A stretch of DNA of 64,000 nucleotides from Welwitschia mirabilis. Lineage: Eukaryota > Gnetophyta > Gnetopsida > Welwitschiales. Where the stretch lies: NCBI GenBank assembly GCA_051453625.1, contig JBOZIK010000001.1:281654451-281718450 (forward strand), in the 5' to 3' direction. Below are positions 11,089-21,614 of the stretch, piece after piece; position 1 is the first letter of the stretch; every line of letters starts with the position of its first letter. Made by a program: the position numbers and the translations under genes. The notes under the pieces are model-generated. The model searched no databases. It was not told where the DNA came from and saw only the letters and a program-made list of their open reading frames with translations.

Positions 11089-12515
11089 TGTTGGAAATTT
11101 AGTTTTGATGATTTCACTTGTCAAATATTTTGTATTGTTATGTAGACAGATCATTATAGGAACATCAAACTTCATAAGATACTTGATCATAATGGAACTT
11201 CAAAGACAATATCTTATAAAAAGGATCAAATGGTAAATTACAAAATTAATTATTTAAAGACATCTAAGAAATTAAATACATCTTAAATGAAGATGTCTAA
11301 AAAAAAATAAGATGTCTTGAATGTACTAATCTAAAATAAGTAATAGAGTTAATTGGATTTTAACTGATATCTTACATTTTAAGTAAGAAATGGATTTGTA
11401 CATTGTAGATATATGATCATAAAGGCATAAGAAAACTCTAGTGTAAAAAAATTAATTAAAATGTAGGCAAGTCAACTCAAGATGTCTAAAAAGTAAAGAC
11501 TTCTAGAATGAATACATCTATAAAACTCAAGAGATATTAAAATAAAGTTCACATTAACTAAAAGTAAAGTTACATGCCCAAAACATAGACATTGACTATC
11601 CATTCCACAGTAGTTATAGAAATAAATTTCAAGCTCAAATAGCTAGACCTTCCTCAATGTTATAAAGCCTCAATGTCACAAGATAAAGGAGAACTTTGGG
11701 CACTTCATTAAATCAATCAAATATATAGATCTTTAAAATCATGAGTTAAGGGAACCTCTTGTGAAGAAATCAAAGGATTCATTAACAAGGAGCTAACATA
11801 CTTTTATCTTTTATATTTGGATATTCATTACTATCATCTTCCTCACTCATACTCATGATGACAATAATACTTAATAGATCTTAAATATTCAATAAAGAAA
11901 ATATCTAGGCTTGTTGTTATATTGAATTTTGGTTATTCAATTATGGACTATCTTATTATTAAGTATTATTGTAGAGCCTATTTCTTGATCATTAAACTCA
12001 TTGTAAGGTAATCCTTATAGTGATGTATAATTGTTATTATGATTTTAGGAATGTGTTGGATGTAAGATTATTGATTACATAAAAAAATTATTCTCTTGTA
12101 GGAAAGAGAGTGCTTCCTTATGAGGAGACTCTCATTAATGTAAAGGTTTGTCGTGTACCTATGAAAAACACTATTTCCTTAAGGGGAAGAAAGAGATGTT
12201 GTACAAGAGATTCTCACTATTATAAAGGTTTGTGATGTGCCTATGAAAATTACTATTCTCTTGAGGAGAAGAGAGTGATAGCTTGCAATGAGAGGCTCAA
12301 TTATTATCATTTTAATGGTGTGCTAGAAAACCACTATTTTCTTGTAGCTTAATAATATCCAGAGGTGTGAGTAGAAGCTACCCTCTACATGTGGATATAC
12401 CAAGGTTGGGAAAACATTTTATTTGATAAGGTATTCCATTGTGATTTTTTATTTTATTATTTATTTAAATTTTTGTTATTTGGTAAAACTCATTTACCCC
12501 TCCCCTCTGAGTTTA
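11089..12515 (+). repeat. 3' LTR of element B
   Basis: About 1.43 kb, TGTTGGAAATTT at the start, same order of blocks as 4499-5885, including the gacatct/gatgtct motifs at 11268-11335 and the ~83-bp triple repeat at 12095-12340. The right boundary is uncertain by about 10 bp because element A protease resumes within 12516-12530. Confidence 0.7.
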
Positions 12516-12910
12516 AATTGATCCTCAATGTGATGGATAGAACTTTAATGCCTATAAAATATCATGGTATAATTACCTTTCAATTGTCTTCTCTATGATA
12601 GAAAATAACCTTTCATGTCTTGTATGGCCCCTCATTAAGGATATATCTTCTCTTACTTTCCACATTCATTAGAGAAGATCATTTAATCTTTATGACAAAA
12701 GATTTCATTGACATGTTTGATGCTACTCAAAGTATCAAAATAAAAGGATACATGGATGAAAAACTAAAGCATCTTCAAGGAAGTATTGATCTATGTCAAA
12801 TTATCTATAATGTTTTTACAATATGAAATTTATCCATTGCTATTGTGGCATGCTTACTTGGATCATTCCAATCCTTACTTTTGATCATAATGTGTGAAAA
12901 TGGGCATCGA
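12516..12910 (+). pseudogene. copia A protease C-terminus and pre-integrase
   Basis: The frame NVMDRTLMPIKYHGIITF continues the protease interrupted at 4498 (expected pattern V-x-G-D-G-T-x-x-P-I-x-G-x-G). From 12620 it runs YGPSLRIYLLLLSTF, then REDHLIFMTKDFIDMFD and LKHLQGSIDL, matching the copia stretch V-P-x-L-x-x-N-L-L-S-V-S...F-x-x-x. A second frame gives LLLWHAYLDHSNP near 12840, the pre-integrase L-W-H-x-R-L-G-H motif with Gly changed to Asp. This is one of the better-preserved parts of A. Confidence 0.75.
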
Positions 12911-13690
12911 CTTCTTTCCTCCATTTCATATCATTTTCATTAATTTGAATCATTTATAATAATAAGAGAATATGAAAATGATTTTCCACTAGTGAGTTAC
13001 ACACTAATTGATAGATTCTACTCATTCATAGTAAGCTATGTGATTTTATTTTAGTCCTTATACTTCAATAATGCTATTATCTTATATCATTCATAAATAA
13101 CTTTTCATATATATCTTGGGTATACTTTATTTTCAATATTTTCAAAGAAAATTGGAAAAGAAAACTAATAGTAAGATTATGGGTTTTAGTTCTAATAACA
13201 ATGGTGGATAGATATCAATAAAATTTAAGGACTTCCATAGTTTAAAACCCATTCATCCTCTAAAAAAATTCATAAAAATACTTCAATAAAATAACATTAC
13301 TATATAATTCAATTAAACCATAATAAATATGATGTAATAAATAATGTAGTTCAATGATTGAAAAACCTATTTTTAGGATGAAGTTATTGTTAAAATCATA
13401 TATATCAATAATCATATTTATCATGCTTCTAAAAATGGCATATATCCTACTGAAAAATGGCATGGATACAAACCTACTCTAAATCATCTTCATGTTTTTA
13501 GATGTAAGTGCTATGCCCATATTCCTAATGAATATCATGAAAATCTTGATCCACATTATTGTGTTAGCATGTTTGATGAATATTTAATTGGCCAAAAAGA
13601 ATATCATGTAAATTTCTAGGCATCATAAGATTATTATCTCTCATGATGTCATCTTTTCTAAAACTTCACAGAGTAATTCTTAGCTTCATA
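12911..13690 (+). pseudogene. copia A integrase (broken)
   Basis: The catalytic-core end is recognisable near 13190-13240 as SNNNGG*ISIKFKDFH, the S-D-N-G-G-E-Y...F-K-x-F motif with the second catalytic Asp changed to Asn and Glu to a stop. The C-terminal part at 13455-13690 reads EKWHGYKPTLNHLHVFRCKC, then YAHIPNEYHENLDPH, then a block ending in the characteristic I-I-S-x-D-V-I-F (here IISHDVIFS). The zinc-binding start is too eroded to call. It would have inserted cDNA into the chromosome; the enzyme is dead. Confidence 0.75.
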
Positions 13691-14100
13691 TTTCTAACAT
13701 GCATCCTTCCTCTTATCCCATGCAAATATTGGATGCTTATTGTTTTATAGTTGAAGGGAGGGATGTATCTATCATTATTAATTAAACTATTTCTTTTAGT
13801 TAAAATGATTTATCTACTTACAACTATAGGAATTGTGTAATTTTGTGTGCCTAGCATAAATGAATATGGTACGAGCAATAACTCATTAGAGTGTCCTAGT
13901 GAGAATGCTAGTGATGCCTAAAGATAAAGATTATGCATTTGGTTAGAGCTAATTCTATTAGATGCCTATGATGATAAAAGAATAAACAAACTAGAACTAG
14001 GCAGAGCCTTCATACATATCTTGATAACAATGATTATTTTTATTTAACTTTTTAATGATGAATCAATCTATTTTCAAGACGTTATTTTATATGATCATTA
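13691..14100 (+). other. copia A linker between integrase and RT
   Basis: Expected position of the variable linker. No motif, several stops and deletions. Confidence 0.4.
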
Positions 14101-15060
14101 AGCATAAGCCATGAAAGAAGAATATAATGCTTTTTAAGAATAGGATATATATGAGTTGGTTAATATTCTATTATGTCATATCAAGTTATCTAACAAATGG
14201 ATATTATATAAGAAGTATAAAGTGAATAATACTCCTTAATACATAAATCTTATTTTATTTCTAAAAGCCTATGTCAAAGAAATAAATTATACTATAGTGA
14301 ATTATTTAGATTAATAGCTAAATGGATTACCATTAGAAACACCATTACCTAATATCTTATAAGGGATGAAAAATTCACTAGTTAGATATAAAAATTGCAT
14401 TCCTTAATGGAGATCTAATATACATATATATAAAAGATAAATTAAGGGTTTCAAAGTGTAATATAAGGCACAAAACGTTTGTATACTAATTAATCCATTA
14501 TATGAGCTAAAAGAAGGTTCAAGATCATGATACTTAAAACTTACTAATTGCTTAAGAATCATTGAATTTAGACTATGTATCTATTAGGTTGTGGATAGCA
14601 TATTGTTCATCAAATATGATTGACAGCGATCTACATATATAGTGGTATATGTAGATGACATGTTGATAATTAGTAGTAATGAAATAAATGTAAATCATAT
14701 AAATATTATTATAAGTAAGGAATTTGAAAATTTTTATTTAGAACTGACTAGACTCTTCCTTGATATATAAATTAAGAAGAAAAAGAATGAAATATTTCAA
14801 ACTTGAAGTAAGTATATTAGAAATTTAATTTAAACATTTAGACTAGAAAATGTTAAATAAGTTATTACACCTTTAGAATGTAATTTGAAAATTAGTGCCA
14901 ATGAATACTTAAAATTATTAAATAAAATACAATATCAAAGAATAATTGGTAGTCTTATTTATGTTACTAATACTAAACCTAATATCTCATGTGTAATTAG
15001 CGTCTTGTATAGATATCTTTATGAATCAAAGGTTAGTCATTTAAATAGTACTTTGTGAAG
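14101..15060 (+). pseudogene. copia A reverse transcriptase (YVDD retained)
   Basis: The catalytic motif is intact: IVVYVDDMLIISSNE, with YVDD at 14648-14659. Downstream, near 14933-15010, YQRIIGSLIYVTNTKP and NISCVISVL match the strongly conserved copia stretch Y-R-x-x-(I/V)-G-S-L-x-Y-L-x-x-T-R-P-D. The N-terminal part (MKEEYNAF at 14113, then KWILYKKYK at 14195) matches A-M-x-x-E-x-x-A-L...K-W-V-x-K-x-K. Stops and frameshifts elsewhere make it a pseudogene. Confidence 0.85.
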
Positions 15061-15545
15061 ATTGAAATAGTTAAAAAAGAAGAAATACTTAGGCTTTACA
15101 TACAAGAAATACTCTTATTTTATCTTGAAGTTATATTCTGACTTATATTTTTCTAGAGACTAAAAAACATCTTTCTTAACTTTAGGATATATTATGTTAT
15201 TAGGATCATAAAATTAATATTGATGGTTTAAATGTTAGAGAATAATATCATGATCCTCTTTAAAAGTAAAGTATATAGTTCCATGTCAAACATGTAGAAA
15301 AATTGAATTATTGAAAAATCTTCTAAAAGCAGTAAACTTAAAGAAAAAAGGTAACTAAGATATTTATTATTAGTTAATCTACTATTTGCATAGCAAAAGA
15401 TTTAATGAATCATGATGTGATAAAACACTTTAGCTAAGGTCTATAAAACTAAAGAACTTATACAACAAGTCATAATTATATGAATATAGTATTTAACCAC
15501 AAAATAAATAACTACTATTTTAACAAATCACTTAGTTTAAAAAAA
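15061..15545 (+). pseudogene. copia A RNase H (broken)
   Basis: The frame near 15130 gives LYSDLYFSRD, where the family has (Y)-x-D-A-D-W-A-G-D, so the Ala-Asp pair is lost. The stretch near 15185 (GYIMLLGS) matches G-Y-x-x-x-L-G. The tail near 15480-15540 (NHKINNYYFNKSLS) resembles the Q-x-A-D-I-x-T-K-x-L end of copia polyproteins. Degenerate. Confidence 0.65.
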
Positions 15546-16184
15546 GCTCTAATATTTTTAGTCCAAGATAGCATTGAATATGACTTGATGAAACTGATTT
15601 TATAGTTAGTATTAAAATTTATTTAACTTTTACAATTACCAAGAAAAGTATTTTTTGATCTTAGTACTATGGAATATGTAGTACATTTTTTCTAAGAATA
15701 TAAGATGTGTAGGACATTTTTTTTTCTAATATCACAAGACATGTAATGCATGAACCTATTATTATAAGAGATATGGCAATAATATGACTAATTTTTTATA
15801 AAGTAGTTCTCTTACATATCAAATACTTTTAATAAGGTTTTCTTGTAGTCCACATTTCCAAGGTTTTCTTTAGGCATCATAGTTTACTCAAAAAAAGTGT
15901 ATTTTCACATTCAGGGAATAATTAGTATGGCACTAATAATATGCACTATGTTACTACATTTAGAATAAATAAAACCATAGTAAAACATAATGATTACTTT
16001 ATTATAAAAGCAAGATCTAGTAATTATAAGAAAGATAGGAAAAATAAAAAGGAAGTAAGTACATTTAACATGTAATAAAAGATTCCATTTGGATTAAGTT
16101 ATGAATAAAACATGTAATACAAGTTTTAATGGGAATAGAGGAGAATGCATAGAGAGTCTTATAGAAGTAGTATAAAGATCAAAA
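15546..16184 (+). other. possible 3' end of element A, unassigned
   Basis: Lies where A's 3' LTR should be, but no matching 5' copy was found, so an LTR cannot be called. Ends at an assembly gap. Confidence 0.3.
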
Positions 16185-16667
16185 NNNNNNNNNNNNNNNN
16201 NNNNNNNNNNNNNNNNNNNNNNNNNNNNNNNNNNNNNNNNNNNNNNNNNNNNNNNNNNNNNNNNNNNNNNNNNNNNNNNNNNNNNNNNNNNNNNNNNNNN
16301 NNNNNNNNNNNNNNNNNNNNNNNNNNNNNNNNNNNNNNNNNNNNNNNNNNNNNNNNNNNNNNNNNNNNNNNNNNNNNNNNNNNNNNNNNNNNNNNNNNNN
16401 NNNNNNNNNNNNNNNNNNNNNNNNNNNNNNNNNNNNNNNNNNNNNNNNNNNNNNNNNNNNNNNNNNNNNNNNNNNNNNNNNNNNNNNNNNNNNNNNNNNN
16501 NNNNNNNNNNNNNNNNNNNNNNNNNNNNNNNNNNNNNNNNNNNNNNNNNNNNNNNNNNNNNNNNNNNNNNNNNNNNNNNNNNNNNNNNNNNNNNNNNNNN
16601 NNNNNNNNNNNNNNNNNNNNNNNNNNNNNNNNNNNNNNNNNNNNNNNNNNNNNNNNNNNNNNNNNNN
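16185..16667. other. assembly gap (483 N)
   Basis: Unsequenced. Probably holds most of the 5' LTR of gypsy element C, because its LTR end and primer site appear immediately to the right. Confidence 0.95.
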
Positions 16668-16789
16668 TATAAGCATGTTTGTGAGCTATATACTAATTAA
16701 TACTATTTTGTTAATATCCCATATTTATTCTACCTGTATATTATAATTTTTCTAGGTCTTGAAGTCTTTTATTATGTAACTCCCCATCA
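16668..16789 (+). repeat. 3' end of the 5' LTR of gypsy C
   Basis: Ends ...tccccatCA three bases before the primer site. The remainder is lost in the gap, so length and partner LTR are unknown. Confidence 0.45.
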
Positions 16790-16792
16790 TAG

Positions 16793-16804
16793 TGGTATTA
16801 GAGC
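16793..16804 (+). other. primer-binding site of gypsy C
   Basis: tggtattagagc differs from the tRNA-Met complement TGGTATCAGAGC by a single C-to-T change. Confidence 0.8.
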
Positions 16805-18040
16805 TATGGATTTGGTAGTTTATTAAATATTATTAGAGAAGATAGGACTTAAAGAGACATACAACTAGACAATTATAAAAATGATTAATGAGGTAGTAAT
16901 AAGTCATGATGAGATTCAAAAGATGAGAGAGTATTTGATGCAAAAGGTAAATGTGGTTTAAAGATTTAAAAATATAAAGATTAATGATAGAAAAGAATAA
17001 GAGGAATAAGAGGTTAATGAATAAGAATCCCCTTGTGAAGAATCTTATATGTCCAATCCACATCCCTTGGAGAAGTTATTTTTCAACATTTTGATATAGA
17101 TGAATTAAAAAAAAACATGTTAACATGAAGTCATATGAATTAAGTATACAAGCCATGATTTAGGATTAGATGCATGCAATGGCAAAGTACCTCTAACAAG
17201 AGGGGATGGAAAATTTAAAAAAATAAAAATATCCTTTTCTAGGCTATGTGGCTTAGTAGAAAATTGGTGAGAGCATTACAAAAGAAGAACACAAGAACAT
17301 TGCTTAATTTTTTTAGTCAATTAATTAGAAAATGAGCTCCCAAAGAAAGTCCATGTCATAACTGTATCCATCAAAACTTATCCAAAAAATGTAGATAAAG
17401 AAGGTTTACAACATGTTTTTTCAAGTAATATGCTTTAATGAAGGTATTATGGAGGTAACAAGATATGTTAATTTAATTAGATTTTCTACACAAGATTAAG
17501 TTTCTATGTTTTATTTATCTATTACAAAATAGGAATATCAGCTTTTTGTCAATTAAAGAAAAGTTCGTAATACAAGTAAAATTAAAACTATAATGAAAGA
17601 AGAGAGAAAAATAGAAAAAAGTAGCTAGAATTAAAGAAATAGATATCAGGAATCCATAGAATGAGAAAAAAGAGGAATAAAATAATAGAAGTAATGGATC
17701 CTTTCATAAAACTAGAAGAAATGCAAGTTTTATTATTTGATTTACTTGTATAATAACTAAACACAAATCCTTATAGTTTTCACTTAGAAATATAAATAGA
17801 ATAAGAGTTCATATAGTATTTGAAAATGAAGAAAGTGGTGTGAAAGCCAAAAAGGAAGGATATAAAAGAATCACTAGTAGAAAAGAGCAAAATCTAAAAG
17901 GAAGGATATAAAAGAATCAGTAATAGAAAAGAGTAATATTTTTATTTAAAAGAGAGTTGCTTAAAAGTGCTTTACAAGAAGAAAATCCACTTCAAAGAGA
18001 GAAAATATTCCAAATAAGATGCTAGTATCAGAACAAGGTA
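16805..18040 (+). pseudogene. gag region of gypsy C (eroded)
   Basis: Sits between the primer site and the protease, where gag belongs. Fragmentary frames such as HDEIQKMREYLMQKVNVV near 16905 and RGDGKFKKIKISFSRLCG near 17200 are visible, but I cannot match them confidently to a capsid or to a zinc knuckle. From about 17700 to 18000 it is repetitive Lys/Glu-rich sequence, in which a stretch like ggaaggatataaaagaatca occurs twice (near 17853 and 17900). Confidence 0.45.
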
Positions 18041-18047
18041 TTCAAGG

Positions 18048-18480
18048 TTAGCATAAATAATGGTAGCAATAATAATCAAGTTTCTAAAAAAATGATTAAA
18101 ATATCACACCACATCCTAATGCCTTATAGTATTTCATGATTAAGGGATGGGTATAACATTACTATTTTAAATTAATGTTTGGTAATATTTAATAGTTCAA
18201 ACTTTTATGATATTATACAATATGATGTTATACATATGGATGCACAACATTTTTTATTGAAAAGACCTTAGTAATTTATTTATATTATGGAAAGATGAAT
18301 ACTTGAATTCTTCTAAATGTATATGAATTAATGTTTAAGCTAATTTATATAAAGCCAAAGGAGTAATAAAGGATTTATAAATTTATATTATAAATGAAAG
18401 ATAGTTCACATGAGAAGTGGATAAAAATAATAGTGACATGGTAGTTATGTTGAAGCATTCTAGGTAATATATGCATATGC
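18048..18480 (+). pseudogene. gypsy C protease (active-site Asp lost)
   Basis: SINNGSNNNQVSKKMIK at 18048-18100 corresponds to the gypsy protease active site I-D-x-G-S-x-x-N-x-V-S, with Asp replaced by Asn. Downstream, MPYSIS*LRDGYNITILN near 18117 and YDVIHMDAQHFLLKRP near 18226 match the very conserved P-Y-x-(V/L)-x-W-L...C-D-V-(I/V)-P-M-D-x-x-H-(I/L)-L-L-G-R-P-W segment of plant gypsy elements. Confidence 0.75.
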
Positions 18481-19270
18481 ATGAATAAAGGAAGATCTAA
18501 GAAGTTGTAAATTATTTTTTCAAGATATTTATTAATGATTTACCATCTATTTTACCTCCACTTACACGTATTAGTCATTATATGGACTTCATATTTGTTA
18601 CTTCTATCGCTAATAAAGCAACAAATGAAATGAATCCAAAAGAAAGAGAGGAAATTAGTAGAGAAATATAGGAGTTATTAGATAGGGTATTAAATAGAAA
18701 AATATTATATTTATTTCTTATTCTAGTGGTTTCAATTCCAATTAAGAATAGTAAAAAGTTACCCATGCATACAAGCTCTAGAGCCATCAAAATGATAATA
18801 GGAAGGTATCATATTCTTATACCTAGATGGATGATATTCTAGATAGTTTAACATGTGTATGTGTGTTTAAAAAGAACCTTTTTAAGAGTGGTTATTATTG
18901 GATAAGAACTACATAAGGTGATGAATAGAAGACATAATTTAAAACTCCAATGAATTATATAAATTATTAATAATACATTTTTTTTGACTAAGTCCCTTAG
19001 CACTTTCATGAAATTAGTGATAAAATGTTCTTAAGTTTTTTTCTTGGAAAGTTTATTTATTGTATTCCTTGATGATATTTTGATTTATAATAAAAGCATA
19101 CTAGAACATAGCATGCATCTAAAAAGGCCATTAAAAAGGCTTAAGAAAAAGTAATTACTTGTAAATAGAAAGAACTATGTCATTGAAGAATGAGATCTAG
19201 CATTTTTGAAAATGGTAGCTTATAAATATGAAGTAAAGACTAACATTGCATAAGTAAATTTTTACATCTA
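18481..19270 (+). pseudogene. gypsy C reverse transcriptase (FLDD retained)
   Basis: The N-terminal lead (FINDLPSILPPLTRISHYMD near 18530, then NKATNEMNPKEREEI) matches the D-L-P-x-x-L-P-P...I-x-H-x-I-D and N-x-x-P-Y-R-x-(S/N)-P-x-E segment. HTSSRAIKMIIGRYHILIPR near 18770 matches the C-x-D-x-R-A-(I/L)-N-x-x-T-x-x-x-x-Y-P-(I/L)-P-R box. The catalytic box VFLDDILIYNKS begins at 19062 and is intact. FLKMVAYKYEVKT near 19200 matches F-L-G-(H/F)-x-x-x-x-x-G-(I/V). Frameshifts and stops between blocks. RNase H is absent. Confidence 0.85.
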
Positions 19271-20894
19271 TAAAATATTAGTAAGACATGAAATTGTACT
19301 ATCTTTAGTCTACATATCTCTGCAAGTATGATTTTAGTATTGCATGTTGTCAAGTCATTACTCTATATAAGAAATAAATTATAAGCCTAATTTTACTTTA
19401 TGGTTGTCATGAAAATAGAATGCTTTGTTTTTTCTAAATAAATTTTTTTAACACATATCAATAATTGATTAATATACTTAATGATTAAAATGTACCTAGT
19501 AATAGGAATTCTTTCATTTAATACTGTAAAACTATGAAATGAATGTATCCACATTTAGTATTTAGGAGTTAATATTTTTTTGATATTTAGATGAAATGAT
19601 GTATTCCTTAGCTATTAATATTCATCATTCTTTAGTCCTTTAATATAAATTAGTTTATATTACTTTGAAAAAACATGGTACTAGCTTTATTATATGGAGG
19701 TATGTACTTTAGGAAATGTTATGCATTTCATTTTCTCATAGAAAATAGAAGAGTTTTTCATGGAAACTCCTTTTAAAATTGTCATTTAGATTATAACCAT
19801 CCTATTAAAACATGCTATTAATGTAAACTCATCATCCTTATTATAATTCTAGTCTCATCTCATCATTTATGCTACATAATTATTATTATCTATCACATAA
19901 GCCACTAAATATGTATTTGAATTGTATAATAATAATAATAATTATAATTGTTTATATTTAAAATTACATATGTTACATAATATTGTCATCATTCTTATTA
20001 TTAATAAATTACACATAGTTAGTAATGTTAACATACATTACACACAACCTCCCTACTATTATTAACTAAATAAATAAAATATGATCCCAATGAAAATCAA
20101 ATAATAAAATTTATTTTAAAACAAAATAGAATGAACATTAAATATGAGACATTATCTCTAATGAATAAATTATGATTTTTTGCTTTTAATTTTTGAAATG
20201 GAAGTAATATCGTTAGTTTTCAATGTTTTCATGTCTAGCTATTATATAAATTATGACATATCTTAAGTAATCTCTTCAATTAAATTAGTAACTAATGTAT
20301 AATTAGAGCATCAAAGAGGATTTATTATTATTTACTTTATGGTCAATTCACATTGGGTAGAAGACTTAATTAAGCCTTATAATCAATAAGAAATTATAAA
20401 GGATAATAATAAAATTTTATGAATAATTAACATTAATTTATGATAATATTTATTACATAAATTAATAACTAGTAGTGATGAAGTAGACATACTCTATTAT
20501 AGCATCTTCATCATAAGTTTCTGGCCATTACGTATCAATAGCATAATAACTTATTATCTTTGTAAATTAAGAAATAAATTTTTCTAATGTAGGGACTATA
20601 AGTGAAGAATAGCTTGATGCATATAATAGTTTGTCCAAATCATGTTTATAAGTTAAATTATTTGATATTCTTAGTTTTAATCCTATGAGGTATAGGTTGG
20701 TTTTTGGTTTATATTCATGTATTCAAAGCATACTTGGATTCGTGCTTGTACATGTTAAGTTTGAATCACAAGTAAGGTTTGGACATTTAATTGCCAACAT
20801 CTAGGTCATTAGGGTTTTTCATGTGTTTTCATTTAACTAAGTAAACTAGTGACCTTTGAAAATAAGGTATGTCTTTCCATGTATTAACATATTT
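19271..20894. other. no recognisable feature
   Basis: AT-rich sequence with short (aat)n near 19926. Nothing coding and no LTR or primer site found. Confidence 0.5.
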
Positions 20895-21614
20895 NNNNNN
20901 NNNNNNNNNNNNNNNNNNNNNNNNNNNNNNNNNNNNNNNNNNNNNNNNNNNNNNNNNNNNNNNNNNNNNNNNNNNNNNNNNNNNNNNNNNNNNNNNNNNN
21001 NNNNNNNNNNNNNNNNNNNNNNNNNNNNNNNNNNNNNNNNNNNNNNNNNNNNNNNNNNNNNNNNNNNNNNNNNNNNNNNNNNNNNNNNNNNNNNNNNNNN
21101 NNNNNNNNNNNNNNNNNNNNNNNNNNNNNNNNNNNNNNNNNNNNNNNNNNNNNNNNNNNNNNNNNNNNNNNNNNNNNNNNNNNNNNNNNNNNNNNNNNNN
21201 NNNNNNNNNNNNNNNNNNNNNNNNNNNNNNNNNNNNNNNNNNNNNNNNNNNNNNNNNNNNNNNNNNNNNNNNNNNNNNNNNNNNNNNNNNNNNNNNNNNN
21301 NNNNNNNNNNNNNNNNNNNNNNNNNNNNNNNNNNNNNNNNNNNNNNNNNNNNNNNNNNNNNNNNNNNNNNNNNNNNNNNNNNNNNNNNNNNNNNNNNNNN
21401 NNNNNNNNNNNNNNNNNNNNNNNNNNNNNNNNNNNNNNNNNNNNNNNNNNNNNNNNNNNNNNNNNNNNNNNNNNNNNNNNNNNNNNNNNNNNNNNNNNNN
21501 NNNNNNNNNNNNNNNNNNNNNNNNNNNNNNNNNNNNNNNNNNNNNNNNNNNNNNNNNNNNNNNNNNNNNNNNNNNNNNNNNNNNNNNNNNNNNNNNNNNN
21601 NNNNNNNNNNNNNN
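20895..21614. other. assembly gap (720 N)
   Basis: The sequence to the right begins directly with a unit of a tandem duplication (21615-22560), so the gap may hide further repeat copies. Confidence 0.95.

Larger units (their letters stand above)
4499..12515 (+). mobile_element. LTR retrotransposon B (Sirevirus-like copia, pol-less)
   Basis: Two related direct repeats (4499-5885 and 11089-12515) both begin TGTTG(A/G)AAATTT. A primer site similar to the tRNA-Met type follows the first, and a purine tract precedes the second. The internal 5.2 kb has gag at its left, then a promoter-like palindrome region and a relic resembling the extra ORF of Sirevirus-type elements, but no integrase or RT. 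It is therefore a deletion derivative or naturally non-autonomous. It sits inside the protease of element A. No clear target-site duplication is visible (acttt on the left; the right end is uncertain between 12515 and 12525). Confidence 0.75.
4406..15545 (+). mobile_element. Ty1/copia retrotransposon A, split by nested element B
   Basis: Degenerate copia polyprotein in the canonical order protease, pre-integrase, integrase, reverse transcriptase, RNase H, all on the + strand. The protease is interrupted at 4498 by element B and resumes after B's 3' LTR at about 12516-12530, so A is the older host element. Neither LTR could be identified: the 5' one should lie before 4400 and the 3' one in 15546-16184 or the following gap. 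Many in-frame stops and frame changes show it cannot encode protein. Confidence 0.8.
16668..19270 (+). mobile_element. Ty3/gypsy retrotransposon C, 3' truncated
   Basis: End of a 5' LTR (to about 16789), primer site, eroded gag, protease and reverse transcriptase, all on the + strand and in the canonical order. RNase H, integrase and the 3' LTR are not visible; similarity stops near 19270. Stops are frequent and the protease catalytic Asp is lost. Confidence 0.75.

Noticed and set aside
4494-12525. Target-site duplication for element B
   Set aside because: acttt on the left has no match near the uncertain right end (aattg or atgtg), so none is claimed.
16145-16676. Open frames across runs of N (also 20856-21639, 32693-33514, 42617-43081)
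   Set aside because: They are open only because N contains no stop codons; the sequenced flanks are short and match nothing.
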